From Streptomyces scopuliridis RB72 (GTDB lineage: Bacteria > Actinomycetota > Actinomycetes > Streptomycetales > Streptomycetaceae), in the NCBI RefSeq assembly GCF_000718095.1, contig NZ_JOEI01000031.1:124001-188000 (forward strand): 64,000 nt of DNA. Reading direction: 5' to 3'. Position 1 is the stretch's first letter. Each line of letters begins with the position of its first letter. The notes beneath the pieces were generated by a model that was not told the origin of the DNA, ran no database searches, and was given only the letters and a program-made list of their open reading frames with translations. Below are positions 27,366 through 34,729 of the stretch, piece after piece. Made by a program: the position numbers and the translations under genes.

Positions 27366-27562
27366 TTGAGCCGCTCCATGAGCTCGCCCCACTTGGCGAC
27401 TTGTTCCTTCGCCGTCTTCCGGACCATCGCCTCATGCGCGGTTCTGGCCAGATAGTCGTCCACGGCCTGGAGCAGTATGGCGTGCATGCTGGTCCCCTGC
27501 TGCTCGGCGCGCTGCTTGAGCGCCTCGGTCTGGTCGTCACGAAGACGCAGGTTCATTGCCAT
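27362..27562 (-). CDS. Antitoxin, ribbon-helix-helix type, partner of Doc
   Basis: A 66-residue antitoxin. Residues 1-45 (MNLRLRDDQTEALKQRAEQQ then GTSMHAILLQAVDDYLART) fit an Arc/MetJ ribbon-helix-helix DNA-binding fold. The C-terminal 20 residues (KEQVAKWGELMERLK) are the toxin-inhibiting tail. No Shine-Dalgarno is visible before the ATG at 27562 (or 27556), so the mRNA may be leaderless. It autoregulates by binding the repeats just upstream. Confidence 0.88.
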   Translation of the reverse strand: MAMNLRLRDDQTEALKQRAEQQGTSMHAILLQAVDDYLARTAHEAMVRKTAKEQVAKWGELMERLK

Positions 27563-27600
27563 ACCAGAATGGTACCGCGCCTGGGGCCAGAGTGGTACCG
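27562..27600. promoter_or_regulatory. Operator repeats of the Doc/antitoxin operon
   Basis: Two near-identical 14-bp direct repeats, CCAGAATGGTACCG (27564-27577) and CCAGAGTGGTACCG (27587-27600), with a 23-bp period. Each includes a dyad of type TACCA-NNN-TGGTA (complete at 27562-27574). They sit immediately upstream of the antitoxin start, where ribbon-helix-helix antitoxins bind, and abut the stop codon of the upstream MFS gene. Confidence 0.65.
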
Positions 27601-27601
27601 G

Positions 27602-29104
27602 TCAGCGGGTCCGTACCCGCGTCGCCACCCACACCCCCACCAGCGCCACCACCGCCATCGGCAGGAACACCGCCGCGAAGGCCGCCGGGTGGGATCCCGC
27701 GGCACCCGACGCGGCCGAGGCGGCGTGGCCGCCCACCGCGCCGCCGCCCAGGGCCGCGAACGCCGCGCCTCCCGCCGCCAGCAGGAGGACGTTCGACAGC
27801 CCGTCGGAGATCTGGAGCGCGGCGGAGTTCGCGCCCGCCTCCTCGGGCGCCGACAGCTTGAGCAGCAGCACGCTGGTCGAGGCGATCACGGCGCCCATGC
27901 CGAGGCAGCCGAAGGCCCAGGCGACCGCGACGATCCATACCGGTACGGACTCGATGAGCACGCTCGGCGCGGTCGCGATCGACAGCGCGACCAGCACCAT
28001 CCCGCCTGCCATCAGCCGCTCGCGGTACGGCTCCAGGCGCGGCCTGGACTGGACGTACGAGCCGAGCGCCCAGGTCGCGCCGCCCACCGCGAGCGAGAGC
28101 CCGGCCATCGTCGGCGACAGCCCGCGCTGGGTGACGAGCATCAGCGGTACGAAGCTCTCGGCGGCGATGAACGCCCCGGCGGCGACCCCGCGCAGCAGCA
28201 CCACGGAGGGCAACCCGCGCGCCGCGCGCCAGGTGCCGTGCGGCAGCAGCCCGAGGACGGCGGGGACGAGGAACGCGACACCGGCCAGCGCCGGGAGGAG
28301 CGAGAGCCACCGCAGGTCCTGGCCCGCGTACTGGAGCAGCCCCGCGCCCAGCGAGATCCCCAGCGCGAGCCGGATCCGGCGCCGGTCGAAGGCCGGGACG
28401 GGCCCCTCGGCGTCGGCGGGCCCCGACGCCTTGCGGCGTATCGCGGGCAGCGCGAGCGCCAGCGGCAGCACGACCAGGACCGGGATACCGATGAAGACCC
28501 AGCGCCAGCCGAGGTGTTCGGTGACGGTGCCGGAGGCGAGCGGCCCGACGACGGAGGGGATCACCCAGCTCGCGGCGAACGCGGCCATGATCGAGGGCCG
28601 CAGCCGCTCCGAGTAGGCCCGGCTGACGACGACATAGAGCGCGACGATGACCAGCCCGCCGCCGAGTCCCTGGACGGCGCGGCCGAGGATGAACAGCCAC
28701 ATGGTGCCCGCCGTGCCCGACAGCAGCAGCCCGGCCCCGAAGGCACTGATCCCGGTGGCGAGCGGCGCGAGCGGCCCGCTGCGGTCGGCCCACTGCCCGG
28801 AGAGCACCATGGCGAAGAGGCTGGTGGTGAAGTACGCGGAGAACGCGAAGGCGTACAGCGGAATCCCGTGCAGCTCTCGCGCGGCGACCGGCATCGCGGT
28901 ACCGACGGCGGTCGCCTCGAAGGCGATGAGCAGGACGACGGAGACGATGCCGATACTGAGCGCCCGATGCTCAGGCCCCAGCACACCGCCCTGGTCAGGG
29001 GGGCCGCCCTGATCGCTTGCCTGGGGGGATTTCGGTGAAGGGGCCGCTACGGCGGATATCTCGGCGGGAGCGACATCGGCGTCGCGTGGGTCCAGGGCGG
29101 TCAT
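27602..29104 (-). CDS. MFS transporter, DHA2/EmrB-like
   Basis: A 500-residue transporter with about 14 membrane segments, typical of the drug:H+ antiporter-2 family. Visible are the D1-motif-like FEATAVGTAMPVAARELHG in TM1 and the A-motif GQWADRSGPLAPLATG between TM2 and TM3. Motif C-like ASWVIPSVVGPLASGTVTEH marks TM5 of antiporters. An Ala/Pro/Gln-rich 40-residue N-terminal tail is cytoplasmic. Start at ATG 29104 has no clear ribosome site; a -10-like TACTCT lies just ahead, so it may be leaderless. Substrate unknown. Confidence 0.92.
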   Translation of the reverse strand: MTALDPRDADVAPAEISAVAAPSPKSPQASDQGGPPDQGGVLGPEHRALSIGIVSVVLLIAFEATAVGTAMPVAARELHGIPLYAFAFSAYFTTSLFAMVLSGQWADRSGPLAPLATGISAFGAGLLLSGTAGTMWLFILGRAVQGLGGGLVIVALYVVVSRAYSERLRPSIMAAFAASWVIPSVVGPLASGTVTEHLGWRWVFIGIPVLVVLPLALALPAIRRKASGPADAEGPVPAFDRRRIRLALGISLGAGLLQYAGQDLRWLSLLPALAGVAFLVPAVLGLLPHGTWRAARGLPSVVLLRGVAAGAFIAAESFVPLMLVTQRGLSPTMAGLSLAVGGATWALGSYVQSRPRLEPYRERLMAGGMVLVALSIATAPSVLIESVPVWIVAVAWAFGCLGMGAVIASTSVLLLKLSAPEEAGANSAALQISDGLSNVLLLAAGGAAFAALGGGAVGGHAASAASGAAGSHPAAFAAVFLPMAVVALVGVWVATRVRTR

Positions 29105-29310
29105 GGACTCAGAGTAAGGGGCACAGCCCTGATTCGGCCCTGTCGTAGGGCTGATCGGATCTGGTCCCTTGGATGTACGCCTCCCCCGCCCCGGACCCAC
29201 CGGCCCGACGGCCCACCGTGAACGCAGTGTGGCAGTCGCGTTGCGGCCCGCCGGGACACCTTGAGCGCCGCGCGCCACGGGCCTACGGTCATGAACAGGA
29301 AGTGAGGCAC

Positions 29311-29385
29311 GGCCGTGTGCCCGAGTGGTTCAGGGGCTCGCCTGCAAAGCGAGTTACGCGGGTTCGATTCCCGCCACGGCCTCCA
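29311..29385 (+). tRNA. tRNA-Cys (anticodon GCA)
   Basis: A complete tRNA: acceptor stem GGCCGTG (29311-29317) with CACGGCC (29375-29381), anticodon stem CTCGC/GCGAG around loop CTGCAAA (anticodon GCA at 29344-29346), and a T arm CGGGTTCGATTCCCG. CCA follows the discriminator T and is encoded (29383-29385). Confidence 0.96.
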
Positions 29386-29396
29386 GGAACACGAAA

Positions 29397-29428
29397 GCGG
29401 CCGCCCCGGGGATTCCAGGGGCGGCCGC
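29397..29428. terminator. Hairpin after tRNA-Cys
   Basis: Perfect 11-bp inverted repeat GCGGCCGCCCC (29397-29407) and GGGGCGGCCGC (29418-29428) with a 10-nt loop, 12 nt beyond the tRNA. It can serve the tRNA from the left and the minus-strand genes from the right. Confidence 0.75.
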
Positions 29429-29448
29429 CCGGCGTCGTGGGCCGCCCC

Positions 29449-29667
29449 TCAGTTCACCCGCGCCCCGTCGAGACCCGCCAGGATCGTGTCCACCGTCTCC
29501 GCCACGTCCAGGCCCGACGCGTCCAGCCAGAGGCCGAGGCGTGGGGTTCCACGCGGAGTACGCGGTCCAGCGACTCGACAGCGGGCGGGTGCGGACGAGG
29601 GCGACGTACTCCGCCAGGTCCGCGCCGAGGACGATGTCCTGCACCACGGCGGTCCAGTACGACCGCG
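29449..29667 (-). pseudogene. Decayed AAA/P-loop kinase-like gene, internal segments only
   Basis: Two fragments of one protein family appear in different frames, with the middle missing. The upstream part (about 29667-29570) reads YWTAVVQDIVLGADLAEYVA and then LVRTRPL. The downstream part (about 29520-29449) reads TPRLGLWLDASGLDVAETVD, then TILAGLDGARVN and a TGA. Intact relatives are small P-loop phosphotransferase-like ATPases in which these two motifs are roughly 60-80 residues apart and in one frame. The N-terminal Walker A half is absent, because the molybdenum hydroxylase stop codon lies directly before it. This looks like deletion and frameshift after a rearrangement next to tRNA-Cys. 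Confidence 0.6.
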
Positions 29668-31983
29668 CTACGAACCCGCAGGCGCCGCCGCCACCGCCGC
29701 CTGCGGGCGGATCGGGAGGCGGCTGATGGGCCGGCCCGTGGCCGCGCGGACCGCCGAGGCGACCGCCGCCGGGGACGTGACCACCGGGGCCGCGCTCGCG
29801 GGCTTGGCGCCGAAGGGGGCCACCACGTCGCGCTCCTCGACCAGCTTGACGATACGGATGTCCGGCGCGTCCAGGGACGTCGGAAGCGCGTACCCCGTGA
29901 GGTCGGGGCGGCGGACCACACCGCGGGTCGTGCGGAGGTTCTCCGTCAGGGCCGTACCGATGCCCTGCGTGACACCCGCCTCGATACGGGTCGCCAGCTG
30001 CGCCGGGTTGAGGACCCGCCCGACGTCCTGGGCCACGGCCATCTCCACGACCCGGACCGAGCCCAGCTCGATGTCGACGTCCACGACCGCGCGGATCGCG
30101 CAGAAGGCCAGGCCCACGAAGGCGTCGCCCTGTCCCGAGGCGTCGAGGGGTTCGGTGGGGTGGGGGCGGCACTGCGCCGTCGCCCAGAGTTCCTTGCCGT
30201 CCATCGCCTCGGTGACCGTCGTGGACAGCACCCCGTCGTACGAGGTGATCTTGCCGTCCGTGATCTGGAGCAGCTCGGTGGACATTCCGAACTTGTGGGC
30301 CAGCGGCTGGAGCAGCTGCGTACGGACCATCTTCGCGGCCCGCTCGACCGCGCCGCCCGAGACCCAGGTGTGCCGACCGTGGGCGGCCGGGCCCGCCGGG
30401 GGCTGGTCCGTGTCGACCGAGGCGACATGGACCTCCTCGATGCCCAGCGTCTCCTGCACGATCTGCCGGGCGAGGGTGGCGAAGCCCTGGCCGGTCTCGA
30501 CGGCCGCGCAGATGACCGTGGCCACGCCGTCGTGGACCTTGACGGTGGCCGTGGAGACCTCGTCCGCGCCCTCCGCGCCGAGCATATGGACCATGCCGAG
30601 CGCGTAGCCGACGCCCCGGCGTACGGCCCCCGGCTCGCCCGCGCCCTCGGGGCCTCCGGGCAGCAGCCAGGCCGCCTCGGGGGTGTCCTTGGGGAGCGGG
30701 GGCAGCGGGAAGTCGCGTACGGAACGGAGCAGTTCGGCCACGGGCGCCGGGCAGGTCACCGTCTGGCTGGTGGGCAGGATGTCGCCGGTGGCCAGGACGT
30801 TGCGCAGACGCAGCTCGGCCGGCTCCACACCCAGCTTGGCGGCCAGCTTGTCCATCTGGCCCTCGTACGCCGCGCACACCTGCATCGCGCCCTCGCCCCG
30901 TACATGGCCGGAGGGCGGGTTGTTGGTGCGTACGGCCCAGCCCTCGATGAAGGCGTGCGGCACGACGTACGGGCCGCAGGCGAAGGCGACCGCCGCCGCC
31001 AGGGACTCGGACGAGGCGTCCGCGTACGCGCCCGCGTCCAGCAGGATCTGGGCCTCGACCTTGACGAGCCGGCCCTCGGCGTCCGCGTGGTGGCGGTAGC
31101 GCAGCAGCGTCGGGTGGCGGTGGGCGTGGCCGAGGAAGGACTCCTCGCGGGTCGCGGCGAGTTTGACCGGGCAGCCGGTCCGCAGCGCGAGCAGGCCGAG
31201 CGGGATCTGGAAGCCCGGGTCCTCGCGGTCGCCGGTGGCGCCGGGGACGCCGGTGACGACGATCTTCACCCGGTCCGGCTCCAGACCGAAGCAGGCGGCG
31301 GCCAGATCGCGGTCGGTGTGCGGGTCGGTGGAGGCGGTGTAGATCTCGACGCCGCCGTCGGGTCTCGGTACGGCGAGGCCCGCCTCGGCGCCGATGGGCG
31401 CCGGGTCCTGGCGGCCGATGCGGTACAGCCCCTCCACGACCACCTCGCCGGTGATGTCCGGATCGCCGTAGCGCAGCGGGATATGGCGGATCAGATTGCC
31501 GTCGGGGTGCAGCGGCTCGGCGGCGAACGCCTTCTCGGGGTCGGTGACCGGGTCGAGCACCTCGTACTCGACGGCGATCGCGGCGGCGGCGAGCCGGGCC
31601 GTGTCGGGGTGGTCGGCGGCGACGGCGGCGATCGCCTCGCCGTGGTGGCGCACGACCTCCGAGGCGAAGACGGGCCGGTCGGCGATCCGCCTGCCGTACG
31701 CCGAGTCGCCCGGGACGTCCTCGTGCGTGACGACGGCGCGTACGCCCGGCATCTCGGCGGCCGCGGCGGTGTCGATCGAGACGATACGGGCGTGCGGGTG
31801 CGGCGAGCGCAGGATCGCCGCCCACAGCAGACCCTCGGCCCACAGGTCGGCGGCGTACGGGAACGTGCCCTCGGTCTTCGCGCGCGCGTCGGCCGGGGGG
31901 AGGGATGCGCCGAGGCCGTGCGCGGGCGGCTCCTGCTGGGGGCCGTCGAGCGTCGGGGTCCCGGTGGCCGCGTCGTTGCTCAC
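29668..31983 (-). CDS. Molybdenum hydroxylase, molybdopterin-binding large subunit (xanthine dehydrogenase family)
   Basis: A 771-residue subunit that binds the molybdopterin-cytosine or molybdopterin cofactor. N-terminal domain: ADLWAEGLLWAAILRSPHPH near residue 45 is the family start of the Ald_Xan_dh_C domain. The cofactor-binding VETGQGFATLARQIVQETLG near residue 520 carries the GQG motif. In place of the usual GxGE near the C-terminus, which supplies the catalytic glutamate, this protein reads FGAKPASAAPVVTSPAAVAS. The GTG start overlaps the small subunit stop. Substrate cannot be named with the Glu missing. Confidence 0.9.
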   Translation of the reverse strand: MSNDAATGTPTLDGPQQEPPAHGLGASLPPADARAKTEGTFPYAADLWAEGLLWAAILRSPHPHARIVSIDTAAAAEMPGVRAVVTHEDVPGDSAYGRRIADRPVFASEVVRHHGEAIAAVAADHPDTARLAAAAIAVEYEVLDPVTDPEKAFAAEPLHPDGNLIRHIPLRYGDPDITGEVVVEGLYRIGRQDPAPIGAEAGLAVPRPDGGVEIYTASTDPHTDRDLAAACFGLEPDRVKIVVTGVPGATGDREDPGFQIPLGLLALRTGCPVKLAATREESFLGHAHRHPTLLRYRHHADAEGRLVKVEAQILLDAGAYADASSESLAAAVAFACGPYVVPHAFIEGWAVRTNNPPSGHVRGEGAMQVCAAYEGQMDKLAAKLGVEPAELRLRNVLATGDILPTSQTVTCPAPVAELLRSVRDFPLPPLPKDTPEAAWLLPGGPEGAGEPGAVRRGVGYALGMVHMLGAEGADEVSTATVKVHDGVATVICAAVETGQGFATLARQIVQETLGIEEVHVASVDTDQPPAGPAAHGRHTWVSGGAVERAAKMVRTQLLQPLAHKFGMSTELLQITDGKITSYDGVLSTTVTEAMDGKELWATAQCRPHPTEPLDASGQGDAFVGLAFCAIRAVVDVDIELGSVRVVEMAVAQDVGRVLNPAQLATRIEAGVTQGIGTALTENLRTTRGVVRRPDLTGYALPTSLDAPDIRIVKLVEERDVVAPFGAKPASAAPVVTSPAAVASAVRAATGRPISRLPIRPQAAVAAAPAGS

Positions 31984-33542
31984 GCCATGCCTCCGTCGGG
32001 CGAGTGCGGGTGCGAGTTGGTGTGCGGATCGCTGTGCGGGGGCTGGGCGCTGCCGGCCCCGGGGGGTGCCTGGTGCGGGATACGGGCTTCCTCGGAGGCC
32101 GCGGCGGCGGCCTCCGCGCTCGCCCTGCGCCCGGCGACGACCTCGCTCACGGCGTCGAGCACGCCGCGGTAGCCCGAGCAGCGGCAGAGGTTGCCGCAGA
32201 GCGCCTGGCGGGTCTCCAGCTCGCTGGGGGCGTGGTTGCCCTCCAGGAGGTCGTGGACGGTCATGGCCATTCCGGGGGCGCAGAACCCGCACTGCACGGC
32301 CCCGCACTTCGCCAGCGCCCGCTGGACGTCGGAGGGTTCGCCGTCGGCGGCCAGCCCCTCGACCGTACGGACCTCGGAGCCGGCGGCGGTGGCGGCGGGG
32401 ACGAGGCAGGAGGCGACGAGCCGGCCGTCGACCTGGACGTTGCAGGCGCCGCATTCGCCCTGGGAGCAGCCGTCCTTGGCGCCCGCGAGGCCGAGGCGCT
32501 CGCGCAGCACGTACAGCAGCGACTCGCCGATCCAGGCGTCCGTGACGGGGCGGTCGGCGCCGTTGACGCGCAGGACGTAGGAGCCGGAGGGGTGTTCGGC
32601 GCTGTCGTTGCTGCTGGTGAGGGGCGCGGGCTCGGGCTCGGCCTCCGGCGCGGTCCCGGATTCCGGTCCGGGCTCCGGCGCGGTCTCCGCCACGGGCTCG
32701 GAGGCGTGCTCGGGCTCGGCCGGGATCTCGGGAGCGGCCTCAGGAGCCGCCTCGGGCATGGTCCCCGGGCCGGGCTCGTGCGCGAGGTCCGGTACGGCGT
32801 CCGGCAGGACGGCGGACGGCTCGGGCTCCACGGGCGCCTGGGCCTCCGGGACCCCCGGCGCCTCGACGCTCTCCGGGGCGGCGAATGCGCCGGCGTCTCC
32901 GCCGGGCGGTGCCGGTTCCGTCGCCCACGGCGCGGCGGCGCCGCCCGGCAACGTCGCCGGCGGGCTGCCGCCGTTCCACTGGGACGCCAGCACCGACTTG
33001 CTGAACTCGCCGGATTCGTCCGGAAGATCACCCTGGGCGATCGGGATCGTCCACTGGCCGGTCAGCTCGGAGGCAACCGCCGCGTCCCCCGGGGCGGCCT
33101 GTCCCGCTCCCGCCCCGGCGTCGGCGCCGTTACCCGCGCCCGTGTCGCCGTAGTTCCACTGGTCCGTCGCCTGCGGGTCGTAGCCACCGCCGGGCCCGTA
33201 GCCGACGTGGCCGTAACCGCCCTGCGCGTATCCGCCCTGGGCATAGCCGCCCTGCGGGTACGGCGCGTGGTCCTGCGCCCCGCCGCCCTGCTGCGGGTCC
33301 GGCCAGTGGGCCCCGTCCTGGGCGTCGGCCGCCGACGGGTCGACCGGCGCGGGCGGCACGAACTGCGGCGGTACGTACCCGTGCCCCGGCGCGGCCAGCG
33401 GCGCGTCGAAGGTGTCCTCCGGGGGCAGTTGCACGAAGGCGGTCGACTCGCCGTCGTACTCCCCGCCCTGCGGGACCGGCTGCCAGCCGCCCTGACCCTC
33501 GGGGGCCCCGGAGCCGCCACCGGAGTTCTCGTTGGTGGTCAC
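31980..33542 (-). CDS. Molybdenum hydroxylase [2Fe-2S] subunit with 320-residue N-terminal extension
   Basis: A 520-residue protein. The last 200 residues are a standard two-cluster iron-sulfur subunit: plant-ferredoxin cluster DGCSQGECGACNVQVDG with a further Cys in ASCLVP, and the second cluster CGAVQCGFCAPGM plus LCGNLCRCSGY. The first 320 residues are low-complexity: Gly/Tyr/Gln repeats (PQGGYAQGGYAQGGYG), then Pro/Glu/Ala repeats, with short ordered islands such as TGQWTIPIAQGDLP. Normal subunits are 150-180 residues long. GTG starts and GTGA overlaps on both sides keep the operon coupled. Confidence 0.92.
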   Translation of the reverse strand: MTTNENSGGGSGAPEGQGGWQPVPQGGEYDGESTAFVQLPPEDTFDAPLAAPGHGYVPPQFVPPAPVDPSAADAQDGAHWPDPQQGGGAQDHAPYPQGGYAQGGYAQGGYGHVGYGPGGGYDPQATDQWNYGDTGAGNGADAGAGAGQAAPGDAAVASELTGQWTIPIAQGDLPDESGEFSKSVLASQWNGGSPPATLPGGAAAPWATEPAPPGGDAGAFAAPESVEAPGVPEAQAPVEPEPSAVLPDAVPDLAHEPGPGTMPEAAPEAAPEIPAEPEHASEPVAETAPEPGPESGTAPEAEPEPAPLTSSNDSAEHPSGSYVLRVNGADRPVTDAWIGESLLYVLRERLGLAGAKDGCSQGECGACNVQVDGRLVASCLVPAATAAGSEVRTVEGLAADGEPSDVQRALAKCGAVQCGFCAPGMAMTVHDLLEGNHAPSELETRQALCGNLCRCSGYRGVLDAVSEVVAGRRASAEAAAAASEEARIPHQAPPGAGSAQPPHSDPHTNSHPHSPDGGMA

Positions 33543-34435
33543 GACAGCGCCCTCCCCAGTGCTCGTCGGGCCAGCGCGGCGACCATGCGCCGCAGATGCA
33601 GTACGGCGGGCGACGGCGGGGGCACTTCGCCCCCGTCGGCCGGCGCCGGCGGGTCCGGGATACAGGCCGCGGCGACGTACTCGCCGAAGGCGGCGAGCGC
33701 CTCCTGCGCGAGCCCGCGCGCGCCGTCCCAGTCGATCAGTGAGGCGATCCAGCGCTCCGCCTCCAGCGGGCGCAGCGGCATCGGCGCGATGGCGCCGACC
33801 GCGCACCGCACCCCGCGCCGCGCCGGGTCGAGCACGACGGCCACGGACGCGGTGGCCCTGCCGGGCCCGGTCCGTCCGGTCGCCTTGAGGAAGACCTGGG
33901 GCGCGTGCAGCAGGGGCACCCGTACGAAGCCGATGAGTTCGGCGGGCGCGAGCATCTCGCGGCCGGCCAGCAGATGCGAGACGGGGATCTCACGGCGCGC
34001 GCCGCCGGGCCCCCCGACCACCAGATCGGCCTCCAGCGCGGCGAGTACGGGCAGCGCGTCGCCGGTCGGGGCCGCGGTGGCGATATTGCCGCCGAGCGTC
34101 CCCGCGTTACGGATCTGCGGCGGGCCCGCCGCGCGCGCGGACGCGGCGAGCGCGGGGATGAGGGCCGCGAAGTCCGGCCTGCCCATGCGCGCGTGGGTGA
34201 GACCGGCGCCGAGCAGGGCGTGACCGTCCTGGTAGTGCCAGCCGCGCAGCTCGCTGATCCGGCCGAGGCCGACGAGTCCCGCGGGCCGCAACTGGCCCTT
34301 GTTGACGGCCGCCATGAGATCGGTCCCACCCGCGACGGGCACGGCGGCAGGCATCGCGGTGAGTGCCGCCACGGCCTCGTCCAGCGAGGCCGGCAGCGTC
34401 ACGAACTGCGCCGTCTGCGGTGCGTGCGTGGTCAA
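33539..34435 (-). CDS. Molybdenum hydroxylase FAD-binding subunit
   Basis: A 298-residue medium subunit of the CO/xanthine dehydrogenase type. FAD-binding motifs are VPVAGGTDLMAAVNKGQLRP near residue 28 and IRNAGTLGGNIATAAPTGDA near residue 95. The C-terminal CO_deh_flav_C domain includes KATGRTGPGRATASVAVVLD. Start is a TTG at 34435 with AAAGGGG 9 nt upstream; a longer frame to 34564 begins in a region with promoter-like features. First gene of the hydroxylase operon, followed by the iron-sulfur and Mo subunits. Confidence 0.9.
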   Translation of the reverse strand: MTTHAPQTAQFVTLPASLDEAVAALTAMPAAVPVAGGTDLMAAVNKGQLRPAGLVGLGRISELRGWHYQDGHALLGAGLTHARMGRPDFAALIPALAASARAAGPPQIRNAGTLGGNIATAAPTGDALPVLAALEADLVVGGPGGARREIPVSHLLAGREMLAPAELIGFVRVPLLHAPQVFLKATGRTGPGRATASVAVVLDPARRGVRCAVGAIAPMPLRPLEAERWIASLIDWDGARGLAQEALAAFGEYVAAACIPDPPAPADGGEVPPPSPAVLHLRRMVAALARRALGRALS

Positions 34436-34729
34436 CCCAGCTGCCCCTTTCCGGTGTCCCGGTGTCCCGCCCGTGTTGCCGTACCGTACGTGCTCACAGA
34501 CCGGACGTGGCAACTCTGGCACATCTTCCGGCCCGCCCGACGCGAGGGTCCGCGAAGGACGCATCCGTCCCCCACCAGGGGGAAGGTCCGGTTTCGCACC
34601 TCTTTGCCGTCACATACGGAATGCCACTCTTCAGCGGTCGTTGTACGACTTGTCCGTACGGACTACTTATCCTTACGGACTACCACGGTCCCAGGGACAC
34701 GGTCTCGGGGCGGCCATCTCCCCATGGGC
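34436..34729 (-). promoter_or_regulatory. Promoter region of the molybdenum hydroxylase operon, with repeats
   Basis: Contains a 12-bp perfect palindrome GTCCGTACGGAC (34652-34663) and a direct repeat TACGGACTAC (34657-34666 and 34674-34683), 17 bp apart. The repeats lie about 230 nt upstream of the first start codon. They look like binding sites of a regulator, which is not encoded beside the operon. No gene is visible in the interval. Confidence 0.5.

Noticed and set aside
29173..32172. A 999-codon open frame on the plus strand
   Set aside because: It lies opposite the molybdenum hydroxylase genes. The composition (Arg/Gly/Val-rich without domains) is that of a frame shadow in high-GC DNA.
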